DNA from: CAIXLI01 sp964587125
GTDB lineage: Bacteria > Pseudomonadota > Alphaproteobacteria > UBA9219
Direction of reading: 5' to 3'
Assembly (NCBI GenBank): GCA_964587125.1
Contig: CAZPKC010000022.1
Span: forward strand, 1-31,144
Length of the DNA stretch: 31,144 nucleotides
Under the pieces are notes generated by a model that ran no database searches, was not told the origin of the DNA, and saw only the letters and a list, made by a program, of their open reading frames with translations. Positions within the stretch are counted from its first letter, which is position 1. Each line of letters opens with the position of its first letter. Position numbers and translations under genes: made by a program. Shown piece after piece: positions 30,376 through 31,144 of the stretch.

Positions 30376-30440
30376 ATAATTCCCGCCTAAATAACGATAG
30401 AAGTATGGGTATTAACGCTATTCCAAATAAATAATCAGTG

Positions 30441-30482
30441 GCTCATTTCAAAAATCTTCCAATGAGCGGGGCAAGTATACCA
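30441..30482 (-). promoter_or_regulatory. Extended -10 promoter and start-proximal hairpin of the M15D unit
   Basis: The minus strand carries TGGTATACT (30482-30474), an extended -10 element. Transcription would begin near 30467, exactly where a 7-bp inverted repeat GCTCATT / AATGAGC (30441-30467) starts, so the mRNA would begin with a hairpin. The -35 region is poor (T-rich only). Confidence 0.4.
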
Positions 30483-30542
30483 TATTATTTCTGTCCCAAA
30501 AACAGCGTTTTTACCGGAATTACTTTCATCAAATAGCTAATA

Positions 30543-30576
30543 AAAAAGCCCGAACCAATGAAGATTCGGGCTTTTT
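30543..30576 (-). terminator. rRNA operon terminator
   Basis: A perfect 12-bp stem AAAAAGCCCGAA / TTCGGGCTTTTT with a 10-base loop lies 43 bases past the 3' end of 5S rRNA. With T runs on both strands it can work in both directions. Confidence 0.9.
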
Positions 30577-30618
30577 ATCGAACAGTGAAAATTTTTGACG
30601 ATGTCATCCGTCCTGAAG

Positions 30619-30734
30619 AACTGGCAGCGACTTACTCTCCCGGGTCTTAAGACACAGTACCATCAGCGCTGGAGGCTTTCACGTCCGAGTTCGGGATGGG
30701 ATCGGGTGTTGAACCACCGCTACAACCACCAGTT
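30619..30734 (-). rRNA. rrf: 5S ribosomal RNA
   Basis: The minus-strand sequence pairs at its ends (AACTGGTGG with CTGCCAGTT) and contains typical 5S blocks: the complement of GAGTTCGGGATGGGATCGGGTG and of ACTCTCCCGGG. Length is about 116 bases. It lies between the 23S 3' end and a strong terminator, the usual 23S-5S order. Confidence 0.95.
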
Positions 30735-30833
30735 CATCGGGACGGATGATCTATCCCCCGAAGCTTTACGCGTAGGGGGACAAAGAATGAAAGTTCGGAA
30801 GAGCAGGGGGTGTAACCCCCGCTACCTTCAGAT
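30735..30833 (-). other. 23S-5S internal spacer
   Basis: This short spacer holds two GGGGG/CCCCC stems: 30754-30779 and 30806-30820 (GGGGG-TGTAA-CCCCC). These are probably rRNA processing stems. No tRNA is present in it. Confidence 0.6.

Positions 30834-31144
<311 letters not shown>

Noticed and set aside
30741..30833. G/C-run inverted repeats in the 23S-5S spacer, checked as a possible tRNA or CRISPR-like repeat
   Set aside because: No cloverleaf and no regular repeat-spacer pattern; processing stems are the simpler reading. No CRISPR array was seen anywhere in the window.

Overview
The window reads as chromosome of a Gram-negative, flagellated bacterium, most likely an alphaproteobacterium. 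The evidence is the flgF-flgG-flgA-flgH gene order with L-ring and P-ring genes, a sigma-54-type promoter in front of it, a DUF4189 periplasmic protein and a P4-type integrase beside a tRNA. I cannot place it below class level. The window starts at a tRNA-Ser gene and ends inside a 23S rRNA gene, both on the minus strand.

Region 1 (1-10,913) is mostly housekeeping: tRNA-Ser; a tight three-gene operon of an FMN reductase, an archaeal-type 4-phosphopantoate--beta-alanine ligase and the type III pantothenate kinase coaX; an Hsp20 chaperone; a YgjP-like metalloprotein; small unknown proteins; a SnoaL-like protein; alaS; a two-block pentapeptide-repeat protein; and a DUF4189 gene translationally coupled to a TrmH-family RNA methylase. 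The CoA operon stands out because an archaeal-route enzyme and a bacterial-route kinase that form the same product lie side by side.

Region 2 (about 11,037-15,285) is the remnant of an integrative element next to tRNA-Gln: a P4-type integrase, an AlpA-like remnant and a two-gene cargo module. A tandem duplication of about 1.13 kb copied that module together with the last codons of the integrase. One membrane-protein gene copy is truncated, and the other duplicated gene carries a different central segment in each copy.

Region 3 (15,440-20,496) holds a HAD-fold protein lacking key catalytic aspartates, rbfA, a PAS-GGDEF-EAL protein whose GGDEF motif is degenerate but whose EAL domain looks intact, and a membrane glycosyltransferase with C-terminal TPRs.

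Region 4 (20,519-24,143) is the flagellar rod/ring operon flgF-flgG-(unknown 88 aa)-flgA-flgH behind a near-consensus sigma-54 promoter.

Region 5 (24,257-30,577) is an accessory block between the flagellar operon and the rRNA operon. It has two transcription units. The first encodes two VanX/DdpX-like (M15D) proteins, one with a large insertion and an intact active site and one with the zinc-binding His replaced by Gln, plus a 123-aa unknown. The second encodes two paralogous proteins built from a repeated module of about 75 residues (two N-terminal copies, a linker, one C-terminal copy) that I do not recognise. Regions 2 and 5 and the CoA operon are the best places to look for undescribed biology.

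Region 6 (30,543-31,144) is the end of an rRNA operon: terminator, 5S, spacer and the 3' end of 23S.
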